NCBI GenBank assembly: GCA_026214975.1
Contig: CM047815.1
Location: forward strand, 84,464,800 to 84,528,799
DNA from: Gentiana macrophylla
Lineage: Eukaryota > Streptophyta > Magnoliopsida > Gentianales > Gentianaceae
Length of the DNA: 64,000 nt
Direction of reading: 5' to 3'
Shown: piece by piece, positions 34,262-46,639 of the stretch
Layout of the letters: every line of letters starts with the position of its first letter
How positions within the stretch are numbered: the first letter of the stretch is position 1
Position numbers and translations under genes: made by a program
The notes under the pieces: generated by a model
The model's input: only the letters and a program-made list of their open reading frames with translations
Databases searched by the model: none
Told to the model about the DNA's origin: nothing

Positions 34262-36761
34262 TTGTATATTGTTGTATATAACAAAGAATTGAATCATCAA
34301 ATACATGTTTTCTGGTACAACAACACAAGATATGGCAATCATACCAGCAGGAAAATGTTTAGTATTTCGGAAATCAACCGAGCAAGATCTGATTGGATTG
34401 TTAGAGTACAGTTGTTGAACGCCAGCGTGAGCAACCGGGAAAAGAAGTAATGGAAATCGTGGGAAGCGCTACAGGGCGTTATGTATTGGTTGACTAAAAG
34501 GTTTTCCTATTTTTCACTAACATTTTAATTGGACATCTACACTGAATTATATTCTCTGTTTATACTAAACATGTACCGTTTCTTATGATCAAACAGGGAA
34601 CTAAGGTGTCGGCAATCGTGTATGAAGATGCTATCCGCTATTTCGAGCGCACTCTACTGCCGTTTAAACGCTACGACGTTTCAAATGCTAAAATAGTCGA
34701 CGCTGTATCTTTCTTCAAGGTGGGACCTTACGCCTTCACGTGGGTTTTAGACTACAACAAATTGGTGGAACCTGTTGATGAACAAATTCCGCCATTCCTG
34801 CCAGTGACATACCCTGTTCAAGCTTTTACTGACTTCTTTAGGCATGCGGACATCGAAAGCTATTTCAGTAAGATTTATGCATATTTAACAATTCTTCATA
34901 CTCATTGGATATGATTTTATAATTTCAGAACTTTTTTCCTCAGATGTAAAGTCGCTTGTCATTCATGCAATGCCACGTAGGCAAGTGAATAAAAAAATCA
35001 AGTCAGCGTGAGATAGTCATTATCGACCAAAGGTAACTCCCATTACCATAAATTAGGTGTTGTTAGCTTTATTGAAATATTATATTCATACAATCAATGA
35101 TTTCATTTTTTAAACAGCCTCATAACTTATGCATTAATGCCTGATCAACTGAATATAATCTATCGATTATCATATAATATACACTTATGGCTATAGAGAT
35201 AAAGGATTTTTTTTTCCGATTGCTTTTCACATCAATAAACAAAATTCCAATGATAATGACATTGTTGGATGATTTTGGAGATGTTGAGGGCCTCGAGTTA
35301 GCACATGCTTTACCTGGTATCTCGATAATTATTGCAACAAATGTTAAGGCAACAACATTTCATGGTAAATATATACACTTCTAAAATTTTGATCTTCATT
35401 TAATATTTTGTTTTTCAAGTGCCACCGATTTTAAACTATACTTTAGTAGTAGGCTATCTCTCTCAACCCGCATGTTCTCATACTTCTTGATAAATCCTCC
35501 GTTGATCGATAAAGCCGCTTATGCTAGAATGTTAACCACAATGATATGCAATAAGTATGTGAGTATTTTTCGATTCCTAAATAAAAATAGCATAACCTTT
35601 GTTTATGTCAAGTACCATGAAAACATGGATGAAATAAACACATTCTTTAAAAGGAAGCTTACTGAGAGATGTCTCTGTCTTATACCCAAAGACTCTTGTC
35701 GACACGACATCGTGCTTGATGCTATTTCGCTCTCCCGTTAGTAAGTAATGTATCATTTAGGTTATTTAGCTAATAACTTCGTTTATCTCCCAATAAACAA
35801 TTATTCCCTCGTAAAAACTGTTTTTTGTTTAAATATACAGAGAAAGACGGCTTGGGTTATTGGTAAACCCAAGTTTATACATACTACACAGAAATACTGG
35901 ATGCATGCTTGTCAGACCTGCAAGAAGAGGCTCGATATTCCTATGGAATGGGTTATAAAGCGTTCGAAATGCGGTGAGGTAAGCGGCGTAGAAGTCAGGT
36001 TTGTTTGTATGATCACTTGTTTTGATATAAAATTCTGGTTTATACATTCATAGACTGTTTTCATGAATTTTATTCAAATTGAATTAGGTGCCGGATACCA
36101 ATACTGACTCATCGAAGGTGAAAATGTGCTCTTTGTGACTTTAAAGTCACCAGATATTGAACTTCTGACAGGCATCACTCCACAACAATTTGAAAGATTG
36201 TCAAGAATTTATACGTTTTCTTACGTATCTAAATGTATAAATACACAAAACATTATTGATTCTTCTTACAATTTATGGTAATGTTTTAGGGACTTCAAGT
36301 TGAACAAGAATGAAGATAGAGTTGGAGAAGCCGACAATTGTGTGCTTCTTGAAGAGACAAGAAGCGTAAGAAGGCGAAGCAAGCGCATCTGCTCAAAGTG
36401 TTCGATATCGACAATCAAAACATACAATGCTGTTGATTTGAAAATCGATGTGGATCCTCAAGCTCTACTGACCAAAGTTGATGCTAAAGCTGATGAACCA
36501 ACTGAGAAGCAGTTTTTCACCCCAACTGCAAGTAAGGTGTTGAAAGAGATAGAAGATGACCAGCCGTTGGACAGTTTGTCGATGACCATCATCGCTAAAA
36601 GGAACATTGATTTTCTTTCTCCAACTATAAGGGCTGAGAAAGCAGTAAAAGGTGCAGCCGGTGACTCACTGGTATCTACTGTTGTTCATGAAACGCCGGC
36701 ACTTGTTGAAGGTCGAGATGGTCCAGTGATGAAGAACAGAGACCAACAAGGGCATAACTAG
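34262..36761 (+). pseudogene. Helitron-encoded RPA70-like ssDNA-binding protein
   Basis: Exon-like blocks in RPA70 order are separated by GT-AG introns. ISEINRARSDWIVRVQLLNA lies near 34358. GTKVSAIVYEDAIRYFE through VDAVSFFKVGPYAF is at 34594-34868, ending at a GTAAGA donor. OB-fold B with TLLDDFGDVEGLELAHALPG is at about 35260-35363. SYFLINPPLID is near 35475. A zinc-finger C-terminal domain, KYWMHACQTCKKRL, is at about 35894-35980. A charged tail to 36761 begins near 36300 (ICSKCSIST). RPA-like Helitron proteins are thought to protect single-stranded transposition intermediates. A one-base shift near 34448 (after NREK) breaks the first block. I rate it a degraded gene; sequence error is possible. 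Confidence 0.78.
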
Positions 36762-37583
36762 AAAGCTCATCATCAAAAGACGATAAAAAATAATGTGTTT
36801 TGCTTGTAAGGAAAATACGTTCTAAGTTCTGTTTTGCAAGATGTTTTGTACCGTATTACAAAGCATTGCACAGCCTTCTATATGCAATGCTTAGTAATAT
36901 GATTGATATTTAGCTTGCATAACAACTTCTTTTGCTTGTACTTATTATGTTGTAATGCTGCTTGAATTGCTTTGCAAACCAGTTTCTATATATTTTATGC
37001 TTTCAAGCTTTTTATGCTACTTATTTTAAACATCTGCCAGTCATTTGCCCATTTATTGCCTCTACATGATCTTATCAATTTTTCAGTTATCGAGGGCAGC
37101 TCGTTGCCGTGCCAAGAGGGTGTGCCCACAATTGGCCACATGGCCACCCTCCTTAGCTGACATGTGTATATTTTTTTTACCTTTGTGTTTTTTTAATCAA
37201 ACGTGTATCGTTAATAGTTTGTGCATAGAAGATGCCTATATATTATTATTATTATTGAATAAACAAAGACCAAAGGGTGTATTATCTCGGGATGCATTGG
37301 GCCTGGATCCAGTCGATAAACTAAAGATATCTAACTGGGCCAGATTTAAAAGTAATCCTTCAAAATATTTGGATTGTAGCTTAAAAGAATCCTAATTTAG
37401 CCATAATTTAGTCCGTTTTGCATGTAAGCTTAAAAGGCCTTACATACATAAGATTCTTAACTCGTGTAACAAGTTCAGCCTTACAGTTTGAAGAAACACG
37501 TGATTAACTGCATTCACGGAAACGAGTTTTGATCACAAACCGCAATCGAATATCTCCTTAATCTATTTCTCAAAATCGAAGGC
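36762..37583. other. Gap between Helitron and F-box gene
   Basis: No coding motif was found. A 9-bp-stem hairpin (AAGCATTGC ... GCAATGCTT, 36862-36893) and a second imperfect hairpin (GAGGGTGTGCC ... GGCCACCCTC, 37116-37151) are present. Either could belong to the Helitron 3' end, but neither is followed by a proper CTRR-T terminus. Confidence 0.4.
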
Positions 37584-39891
37584 CTATAGCAAAACCTTTC
37601 GACCAGATACATCACGCCGCCTCCAATCTAGCGATAAAACAGAATCCCTGTATGGAGGGATGCTATATTTTTCTATGAAGGCCAATGTTACAGGCTCCAC
37701 ACGATCTTCGACGTCTGCATGTGTATTCACTTTGAAACCAACCAACTTATGCAGCAAAAGTGGATTACAACTCACATTCTTCATCTTCTCCGACAGTGCC
37801 TAATACAAGCACAAAAATGTGTTCTCATATCGTTAGAGCATGCATGCTATGCTATCGATTTAAATACCACTAATACATGACAGATATGATACCTTAACAA
37901 ATTCGTCACGAGTATGTATCAAATACACATGTTTCGGATAGACTGTGGGGATTAGCTCGTTCATCAGGTCGGTGTAGCTTCTTGATGATATGCATATGTA
38001 ATTATCAAACATAAAGTGGTATAAGGACAAAAACGAAATATCACTCAACTTTTCATGAATGATCATATTCTGCAAATATAACAGCAAGGAAGTTGATCAG
38101 AACTTTATAATGATACAAAACAGTGAAATGCATTAAACCAAGTAATTTCAAAAAAATATATAAGAAATAAGAAATCAATATTGGGCAAGAAGATGGTCTT
38201 TACAAGCTGGTTGCTTTATTTTCAAAATCATCCATTACCCATGGAACCAAGAACCAGGTTTTAGAAACATATATGAAAAAGAAAACAAAATACTTTAATT
38301 TACTGTTTCAAAGAACCAACATAAACCATTGCTCAAAAAAAAAAAAAAAAAAAAACCTTCTTAATAAAATGTTTGAGAAAATCTGCAGTGTCGAAAACAT
38401 ATACAAATAGGTCAAGCCAATCAACATCAACCCCACGATGAAAAAAGAGCATAATTCCTCGAGTTCCACCTACCCCGGTTGCTGTTTCATGGAAAATTTT
38501 GATTCAGAACAAAAAGGTGTATTGGGAATCTTTATGGGTATATGTTCTTCAAAGGGCAATGTAGCAGCAAAGGTAAACTAAGTCAACTAGAATCAAAGAA
38601 TAAGAATATAAGTTGAATAAATATACCTTAAACAGCTTGTGATATATGACCAGTTTCAGATCAACCATAGAACTCCTTGTTGAAAGAAAATTATTGAAGT
38701 CTGGTTAGCCAGTAACTAGACTGTCCATCAAATATAAGGTGAACGTTGAGAATGGTTGACACGTTAATGGGAATGAAAAGCTTGCCACAATAACAATTCT
38801 CCAATGATTGTAAATTCGGGGTGTCAGCTGTGATATGCAGACCATGACACTTCCTAAAGGCCAACCTCTTGAGCCTATGACTTGAAATTACTAAATCTTG
38901 TGAATCTGTGAAAAACTCGTCAAATTCCAATACTTCAAGGGATGGGAGCTGAGATATGAGGTGTTCCGGCACAAAGTCAAAAGATAATCCTACGCCGACT
39001 ATTTTCAACTCCCTCAACGCCTTACAACTATTCAACTCAAATCTTCGTGGCCAACGGCTTGATGCTGCTGCGAATGAGAATGTCTGAAGATTTGTGGCAT
39101 AGATTTCAACATTGTCAATATCTTTACACCGGAGGAACTCAAAATGTTTTAACCGAGGCAAATTCATGAGTGAAAGAGTCTTACACATCCATTTACTGTC
39201 TGATATCTTCACATACTCAATCATAGGGCATCCAGATATCAGTACATGAAAAGAAAGCTCGTCTTCAAATTCACAACGATGGAGTGAAAACTTCTTCAGG
39301 TGGGGAAGTCTAACATCAAAGCCACTACTTAAAAGTACAACCACTCAAGCTCAATACCTTCAACGACTCAGCTTGCAAGACAACTTGAGGAACACTATAA
39401 TGACACTGAAGACCACCACTTAATCCGATATCAACACGAAGAGCAAACTCAGGTACACCCTTCCCAATTGCAATACTAATCCAATGGTTCAAGTAAGGCT
39501 CTAACAAAGGTAAATCAGAGAATTCTAGGTACATTTGGAATCTTTGTAAGTAGAATTCTCCTCCAAGTCGTCTAAGAACAGCCCTCTCGATTAAATCCAA
39601 AAATTTTTGCTTATGCAATGCCCAACGACGATCATTTTGCTCCGTTGGGTAATAACTATAGTAAATAAAATTGAATATGGCATACGGATATCTGCACCAG
39701 CAGTTATTCCAAGTCCTGGACAAAACAGATGTGGAGGCAACATCTCTAGGAGGAAGTAATGAGAAGATATGATGAACAACCGAATCGGGAAGCTGCGAGA
39801 TGTAATCAAGCTCACACATTTTCAACATCTCCCCTTGTTGAACAAGGGAATCGGGAAGCCGCGAGATATAATCAAGCTCACAAAGTTTCAA
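37584..39891 (-). pseudogene. F-box/LRR protein gene with frameshifts
   Basis: The ATG is at 39826-39828. The F-box follows (YISQLPDSVVHHIFSLLPPRDVASTSVLSRTW, about residues 6-40, shown in part). Leucine-rich segments then run to about 38629 (LKVLSLSGC, LPHLKKFSLHRCEFED, LPSLEVLEFDEF). I propose a donor GTATAT after 38629 and further exons 37893-38069 (MIIHEKLSDISF to HTRDEFVK) and 37584-37799 (ALSEKMKN to SLDWRRRD). F-box proteins recruit substrates to SCF ubiquitin ligases. Two one-base shifts interrupt exon 1, at about 39330 (after SLSGCTFK) and about 38693 (after YWLTRLQ). The 66 bp before the ATG repeat the first codons in frame. I call it a pseudogene, but the rest reads cleanly, so error or recent decay are both possible. 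Confidence 0.75.
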
Positions 39892-39906
39892 GATCTCCCC
39901 TTGTTG

Positions 39907-41480
39907 ATTTTCATTAGCTAATCATCAAAAATATATAAATGGATAAATAAAATAAGCATTGGAAAACAAAAGCATCCCAAAAAAAATTAAAATACAGAAC
40001 GCATCCTAACATCTAAAAGCCAATCATAAAACGCACCTGATTCCAAGCAATCAAAATAATTGAGAAGCCGTTTAAGAATTCCTGCATCATATATTGAAAA
40101 AAGAAAATTCAAAATTCAGTAAATGACGACGAGCCAAAATCAAATAGAAGGTAAGTGGGGAAATAAAACATACTGCTCAAGATCAACAGCGATTCCATAA
40201 ATTCGACTTCCACTGCAATTATTTGGGTCAAAATTAAATTCAAACAGTGTTCCTGTGGATTGGGAAATCAAACATACTCAAGATTAGTGACAAAAGGCAA
40301 AATTAACAACAGGTTAATTTTAATTTTAACTGGATTCGTTTCAGTGAAAGCAGTACCTCCTTGATTTTGGGAACCAAAGGTGAGCTGCACTAGAAAAGAG
40401 TTTCCGGTCACACCGATTTTTTTTTTTTTTTTTTTTTTTCTTATTTTTAATTTTATATAATTATTTCCTTGAAAAAGGTAATTTGTTTTTCAAAAAATCT
40501 GAGTATATAACCTTTTTTTACGGGATATACATAACTTTTTTTTCTTACGGGATATACTCTTTTTATTTTATTTTTAGGGGAGATATACATAAGTTTTATT
40601 TATTTAAGGGATATACATAACTTAAATAAATAAAAAGAGAGCATCATCTTTGCCGGGTTCGTTTAATCTAATTTTAGGCGTAATATTGGAAAAATATCCT
40701 CTCTAGTGCACTTGACTTAATTGACGCTCAACTAAAAAAAAATACCTACAAAATGACTTGGTTTTATGTGTAAACTATAAACAAAATCACATCGTTTTAT
40801 ATGTTTTTACACTTGATTGTCAAATGTATTGGAGGAGATGAATGTTCACATAATATTGATAACTTTAGTGCTTTAATTTTAAGTTGATGATTGAGCGTAG
40901 TTCATATAGAGTGAGTTCGCATCCTTCTTTTTATTCCACATGTTGTGAAAGTTGATATTGTTATTCATAACAGTATGAGTAGAGTATTATAAACGCAATT
41001 GGGTTGGACGGGATATCCTAGCATGCTTAATATTTATGTAGATCGTGTGAGATTTATGTTTTCTCATAGTAGGAATGAATATCTGGAGATTACCATTTTA
41101 TAAATGAATGTTTTGTTGTCTGAATATTTGCAAAGTAGAGTGAATTGCTTACTTCGAGATAATGCTATATTTCATGATATAAAAAATAGTCGTTGGTGCT
41201 TGACACTCGAGACACGACTATATAGATATTACGACTATATAGATATTAATTATGCGAAATGACGTATTTATACAAGAATCGCTGAATCGGTTCACATGAA
41301 ATATTGTAGTCAAAGCAATGACTCTCCCGACAATTAGAGATCGCAATACACTACCAGGTGTCAATCATGTTCGTTGAATATGAGTTAATTAATAAACTGT
41401 TATTAATGATAAATTAAATAGTATAATTTATCTGATTCTATTTATAAAATTATAATTTTTATTTATGGTCAACATATCTG
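39907..41480. other. F-box upstream and intergenic DNA
   Basis: Splice-like TTTTCAG and AG/GT sites up to about 40,400 suggest 5' leader introns of the F-box gene, but no exon can be fixed. A T-run lies at about 40,418-40,439, followed by thrice-repeated GGGATATAC phrases (40,520-40,620). From there to 41,480 I see nothing recognisable. Confidence 0.4.
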
Positions 41481-41489
41481 GGAGTCTAG

Positions 41490-43856
41490 TGGTAGTGGTG
41501 GCCAAGGTTAACCGTAGCCGGCAGTTGGGCGGTTAGGGATTTTTGGTAACCGACGGGAACCGGCGGTTGGAACAGATCATTTGGAACCAGAATCGAACCG
41601 AAGCCAAGCGGTTGAACCAAATTCAACGGCTACTTTGTGCAACGGCTATTTTTTTTATTCTTTTTCTAAACACTTCAAAAAAAAATCCTATAAATACTAC
41701 CCCATTCCATTTCCAATTTCTTACACTTATCTCCTCTCAATTATTACATCTTCTTCCCTCAAAAAAATTTCTTATATCTTCTATTCATTTCTTTGATTTT
41801 TGTTTAGTTGTTAAAAACAACAATCAAATTTACTTTACGATACCGATTTTTTAAGTTGGTCTGATTTAATCGTTATTTCAATACAGTTTTAGTTATAAGT
41901 AAATTTGGTTTGTATTTATTCAACTAATTTTTTACAAGTGTAAAAAAAAATCCATTTTATAATCAAATTTACTTTACTAGACCGATATTTGAAGTTGTTC
42001 TGATTTAATCGTTACTTCAATTCGGTTTTAGTCATAAGTAAAATTGGTTAGTTAAATTAATTTTTTTTATAACCGTTAAATTTAATTTAGATTTTGTACA
42101 ATGTCAAGAAGAGGTGAATCATCACAAGGCAATCGAAATGTCTGTGATGACACGGTTGTGCCGGAATCGGGTGATTTTGCTGGTGGCTATAGACCCCAAC
42201 ATTTTACAAACCCTACACCGGTAGTCACATTTCAATTCCTCACTTCAATTCGAGACACCTTTAAGTTGTTGGAGATATCCCATTTTAATTAAGTCGGTCC
42301 AAAATTAATTAATTAAATTAATTCGGCCAAAATTAATTAATTTAATTAATTCGGCCGATGATAACTTTCTTGAGGGAAAAGTCGAGCAATTAAATCATCC
42401 GACCAATCAGAATTCAGAAGACACGCCATCCGACCAATCAGAATCGTGGAAATTGTCGGCTATTTTTTTAATCAAAATTTCGGCCCCAATTTCTTTTCCA
42501 AGGGGGAAAGTCGGCCGACTTTAATGACGTGTTCTGGCCAATCACATTCAAACATTGGCACATCCTCTCCACTATATAAAAATCCCCAATGATGAAGGTT
42601 GAGGCATTCAGTTTTCTCTTGTGTCTTCCACTACTAAAAGGGTCGAGCATATAGTCTAGTTCTTGAGTCGAAGAGAAGTCGGAGCACTCTGTAAGTTCGC
42701 CGGAGCTTGGATTGTTGAAGTGCCTCTCAACCGAAGACGTAAGCCGTTGTATCTTGGGGAGGCATTCTTCTACAACCAGCACCATGGCATCTGGGAGCAA
42801 TCTGTTTTAAGGAAAGAGTTCCATAACTCGCATCGGTTTTTATTTATTAATGCATTGTACTTTAATTCTTCAATTGTTCTAAGTCAGATATGTACTATAA
42901 TTGCATATCTTGTTAGATCTATATCGTAATAGCTGTGTTTCATTAGATCTATCATATACTTCTGTTAATTTGTTAGATCTACACCATAATTGCTTTAATT
43001 TGTTAGATCTACATAATAAAAATAAAATTTTATTTTTGAGTTGTTTATTTCTGCATTTAATTTCCGTAATTAAATCCGTGATTTATAGATTTGTTCCTTA
43101 AATCACTCCACACACGACAACTATCACCAACATAAGTTTCAATGCTGATGATTTTGATAGTCATTACGATGATATAAAAAAAATCAAAAATAACATAATA
43201 ACACACTATATATCACATAATATTTAATAACACACTACATCTAAAAACATAACACACTATATCTCACGTAATATTTAATAAAACAACATTTTTAACCAAC
43301 TTATACTTAAAACCGACTAAAAAAATATGAGAAACTATAAAATACTTTAAAATTTTATAAAAACAAAAAAAAACAATAAAGGACTAAAAAAAATAATAAG
43401 AACTACGTTCGCTTTGATTTTTTTATATGTGTCGTGCCTCCGACACGATTACATATAAAAGATACGTAGACAACCGAATTACCGGTACAAGCGTTGAAAA
43501 AAATAACATAATTTACATATAAAAAAAATAACACAATATTAATATTATATTTAAAACCGAATAAAAACTATTTATAAAAAAATATATATTACATTCGCTT
43601 TGTTAATTATAGTGGAACGAATAGTAATTTATTAATATAGTGAAAAAAATAAGTATTATATGAAAATGTAAAAAAAAAAAATTAATAATTTTTTTAAAAA
43701 ACCGTGATCTGAACCGGAAGCAAACCGGCACAAACCGTAACCATATTGAACCGGCACAAACCGTAACCGTCTTGAACCGGCGGTTAACAAACCGGAAAAA
43801 AAAACGGCTGTTCCGGTTAAGGTTCGGTCGGTTACTCCATTTGGCCATGTCACAAA
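41490..43856 (+). mobile_element. hAT-like element remnant interrupted by a solo LTR
   Basis: The left end (GTGGTGGCCAAGGTTAACCG) and inverted right end (GTGACATGGCCAAATGGAG) are similar. Both ends are loaded with subterminal AACCGGCGGTT-type motifs (41,510-41,600; 43,700-43,840), as in hAT elements of plants. A short reading frame from 42101 (MSRRGESSQGNRN) resembles the leader of hAT transposases and is cut by the solo LTR at 42267. No 8-bp duplication was found and no transposase core remains. Low-complexity AT sequence fills 43,140-43,690. Confidence 0.55.
42267..43132. mobile_element. Solo LTR (family A), intact copy
   Basis: 866 bp, TGTTGGAGATAT to CTATCACCAACA, with TAAGT at 42262-42266 and 43133-43137. 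It contains two CATCCGACCAATCAGAATY-type repeats, TCTCCACTATATAAAA (TATA box, 42567-42583) and GTCGGAGCACTCTGTAAGTTC. The 3' part has several GTTAGATCTA repeats. It is the same family as the split copy at 5069-11329. It is inserted within the hAT-like remnant, so it is younger than that element. Confidence 0.88.
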
Positions 43857-44264
43857 TTAATGACGATCTGAAATTAAAATTTGATTATGTGATAATCAAT
43901 AATGATTTAAATGATTATGTTACACAAGAGTGATAGTGGAAATAATATTCTATAGGTATTATTTATTATAATTAACTAATAAATTATATATTAGTATTTC
44001 TAGTTAGGTTAGAAATAATATCCTAGAATTAAGTTCACTCATTATTTTAAAATTTTAGATGATTAGCTTTAGTAGAAACATCATCCATAAATTGTACTAT
44101 GTGATGGATGTAAAGAGGAATGTATGGTTGCTTAGTATATGGTAAGAATGATATCAAATGTTTTAGTATTACTTGTATCTATTGAAGCATGGAACCCAAG
44201 TAGTACGTACCGAAGTTGATGTAAGGTTGTAAACATGAGGATGCTTTAATGATGTATTACTCCC

Positions 44265-44510
44265 TCCGTTCCAAAATAAATAAGACAGTTGTCAAAACCA
44301 TTTTTATTAAGAAATAGAGTTAATGTTATGACTTTAATGATATAATGACTAAAAAATCTTTATAATACAATAAATGCAGTATTTTTTTTAACTTCTTATC
44401 GAGTATTAAATAAGGGTAAATTAGGAAAATTAGCAATAAATGTTGCTTTGTAAAATGTTCTGCCTCAGTTATTTTGAAACAAATTTTTTTGAAAACTGTT
44501 TCAGTTATTT
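44265..44510. mobile_element. Stowaway-like MITE, right end decayed
   Basis: The left end TACTCCCTCCGTTCCAAAATAA is typical of Stowaway. The right end is only recognisable as TTTCAGTTATTTTAGTA, with the CGGAGGGAG part lost. It is non-coding. Confidence 0.5.
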
Positions 44511-44849
44511 TAGTACTAATTACATATTGTGATTTTAGTAAGCCAAAGTCTTTTCATGTTCCTTCAAAAAAAGTCTTTTCATGTTTCAGCTTCTGCATTT
44601 ATGTATTTAGCGTTCCATACGAGGCTTCGTGATTAAAAAAAAACATTCACAGTTTTCTCGGGTCATGGCTAAATGATCCGGATCCGAAAATTTACTTGGT
44701 TTTTACGTCGGATCGTTACAATGGGGGGCCGATTATCCTTCTAGTAAGATCATGTGACTGTTGTGACTCGGGTCCGAGCTGTCTGTTGTGAGAGTTGGTT
44801 ATCTTATGTGAGGTGAAGGCTTATACTTATATAATGTAGGGGGACGGGC

Positions 44850-44851
<2 letters not shown>

Positions 44852-44922
<71 letters not shown>
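44852..44922. repeat. (TA)n microsatellite
   Basis: About 35 dinucleotide units, uninterrupted. Confidence 0.97.
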
Positions 44923-44927
<5 letters not shown>

Positions 44928-45868
44928 GGTAGATATGACATGCGTATATTTCCCTTGGTGAACAATGCAACACACTCTTGTACCAAATACACCCTTCTTA
45001 TGCCAAAAAAAAAAAAAAAAAACATATATAAGTTTCATTCTCCTGCCAAATTTTCAAATAGCCATATATTTTGATCTACATCTAATCATAATAATTATTT
45101 AATTTCACCACAATTCATATTTATTTTATCCATCTCATTTATTACTTTTCCGACATAACTTCTTAAATCGTGATTTTTATGCTATAACACATGGTACATT
45201 AACAAACCGACACTTAACATGCATACGATTGTAGTTCGCAATGACACCTTATATGCATACAGTGATTGTGCATGTTTTGGTCCTAACAATTTTAACCCTA
45301 ATTTCCACGTTCTTTCATATTATTCTCGGATGATCTAACATAAATTAATGATACTAAATTTTGAAACTATAACTATTTGTCCATTTTTTTCACGTATCAG
45401 ACATGAAGATACAACGACAGAGTGTAGTGACAACGTATTTAAAATATTGACTTTTGCGATTATAGTATTGCATTAATTAATCCTACACGACCCAATGACA
45501 AACCACAGCAACACATAAATATTAGGCATCGACAAACCATCTATCATATCTAGGTGAAATTTTAAAATACCACTGTTGTAGGAATGTTTTACCAAGTGTC
45601 ATACATTACAACCATTCATTTCTAACCTCTCACACACGATAAAAGTGTATTATGTGAAAGAGAGTAAAAATGAGAGGCTCTAATGTATGTCACTTGGTAT
45701 AACCTTCCTACAACCGTTGCACCATAAAATCTCTCCATATCTAGAGTTGTTTTCCTGTTTTTTTTTTAAACATGTGTAGAAGAAGGAATAAATCCTATCA
45801 GTATTCCCTGGCCAGTTATTTATTCGGATGATTGAACGTGAATAAGTAAGCAAAATTTAGTTTCTTTC

Positions 45869-45870
<2 letters not shown>

Positions 45871-45928
<58 letters not shown>
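45871..45928. repeat. (ATT)n microsatellite
   Basis: About 19 uninterrupted trinucleotide units. Confidence 0.97.
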
Positions 45929-46362
45929 TCTCATAGACCCATTATAATATACTTTTCTCCTTAAAAAAAAAGGTATGAACCAACCCAATAAGTTAAACCT
46001 TACCCAAATTTCTTTCTCCTATGAAATGTGTTTTCAGACATATTTTTTAACGTCTCCAACATGGGAAATAATTATATGGGCCAAAGACCAAAAAATACAC
46101 AAAACGGATTTATTGGACTTATAAGGACAAAAAGGAATCTGTTAGACTTATAAGAACACAAATTAGATAGATAGACTCAAATACTCTTAATGAAGAAGAA
46201 AAACAAAATAAAAAAGAAATAAAAAAACTGGCGCATTGGTAATGTTTTTTTTTATTATTTTTTAATAAAAAAAGGCACTGTTCAGTTTTGTTTTGTTTTT
46301 TTTTTAAATTTATTTATGGCGCTGTACAGGTTTTTTTATTTTATTTTATTCATTTATAAAAA

Positions 46363-46638
46363 AACCGATGTATTGACCATCGTGATACAATGACCACCTC
46401 CGATACATTGACCACCGCGATTCAATGACCACCGCGACGCATTGACCACCCCGATGCATTGACCATCCTGATGCACCGCGACGCCCGATGCGATGACCAT
46501 CACAATGCGGAGACACCACGATGAAGTGACACCGCGATGCAGAAACATCGCGATGCTGAGACACCGCGATGCGATGACCACCCCGATCGCGAGACACCGA
46601 GATGCGAGTAGACGCGATTGCGAGACACCTCGATGAAG
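46363..46638. repeat. Minisatellite of GATGCATTGACCACC-like units
   Basis: Short degenerate units (CGATGCATTGACCACC, CGATACATTGACCACCG, GAGACACCGCGATGC) of about 15-19 bp are repeated for some 275 bp. Apparent Ser/Arg/His-rich reading frames across it are products of the repeat. Confidence 0.85.
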
Positions 46639-46639
46639 T

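Larger units (their letters stand above)
30100..36761 (+). mobile_element. Helitron with RepHel and RPA-like genes
   Basis: A RepHel gene (HUH replication initiator fused to a PIF1-type helicase) is followed in the same direction by an RPA70-like gene, a combination characteristic of autonomous plant Helitrons. The coordinates are the coding span only. The 5' TC end and the 3' hairpin-CTRR end were not identified with confidence. Both genes carry frameshifts or stops, so this copy is not autonomous as written. Confidence 0.88.
43857..46100. other. Intergenic DNA with simple repeats
   Basis: No gene was recognised. It holds a Stowaway-like segment (44265-44510), a TA microsatellite (44852-44922), an A-run (45005-45021) and an ATT repeat (45871-45928). 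An inverted pair at about 45587-45600 and 45700-45722 (AGGAATGTTTTACCAAGTG against CACTTGGTATAACCTTCCT) suggests another small TIR element. Confidence 0.45.

Noticed and set aside
36862..36895. Hairpin AAGCATTGC ... GCAATGCTT as the Helitron 3' end
   Set aside because: The stem is good, but the following bases are AGTAAT with no CTRR in place.
37116..37160. Imperfect hairpin followed by CTGA as the Helitron 3' terminus
   Set aside because: A Helitron should end CTRR followed by T; here CTGA is followed by C and lies only five bases from the stem. Without a sister copy it cannot be accepted.
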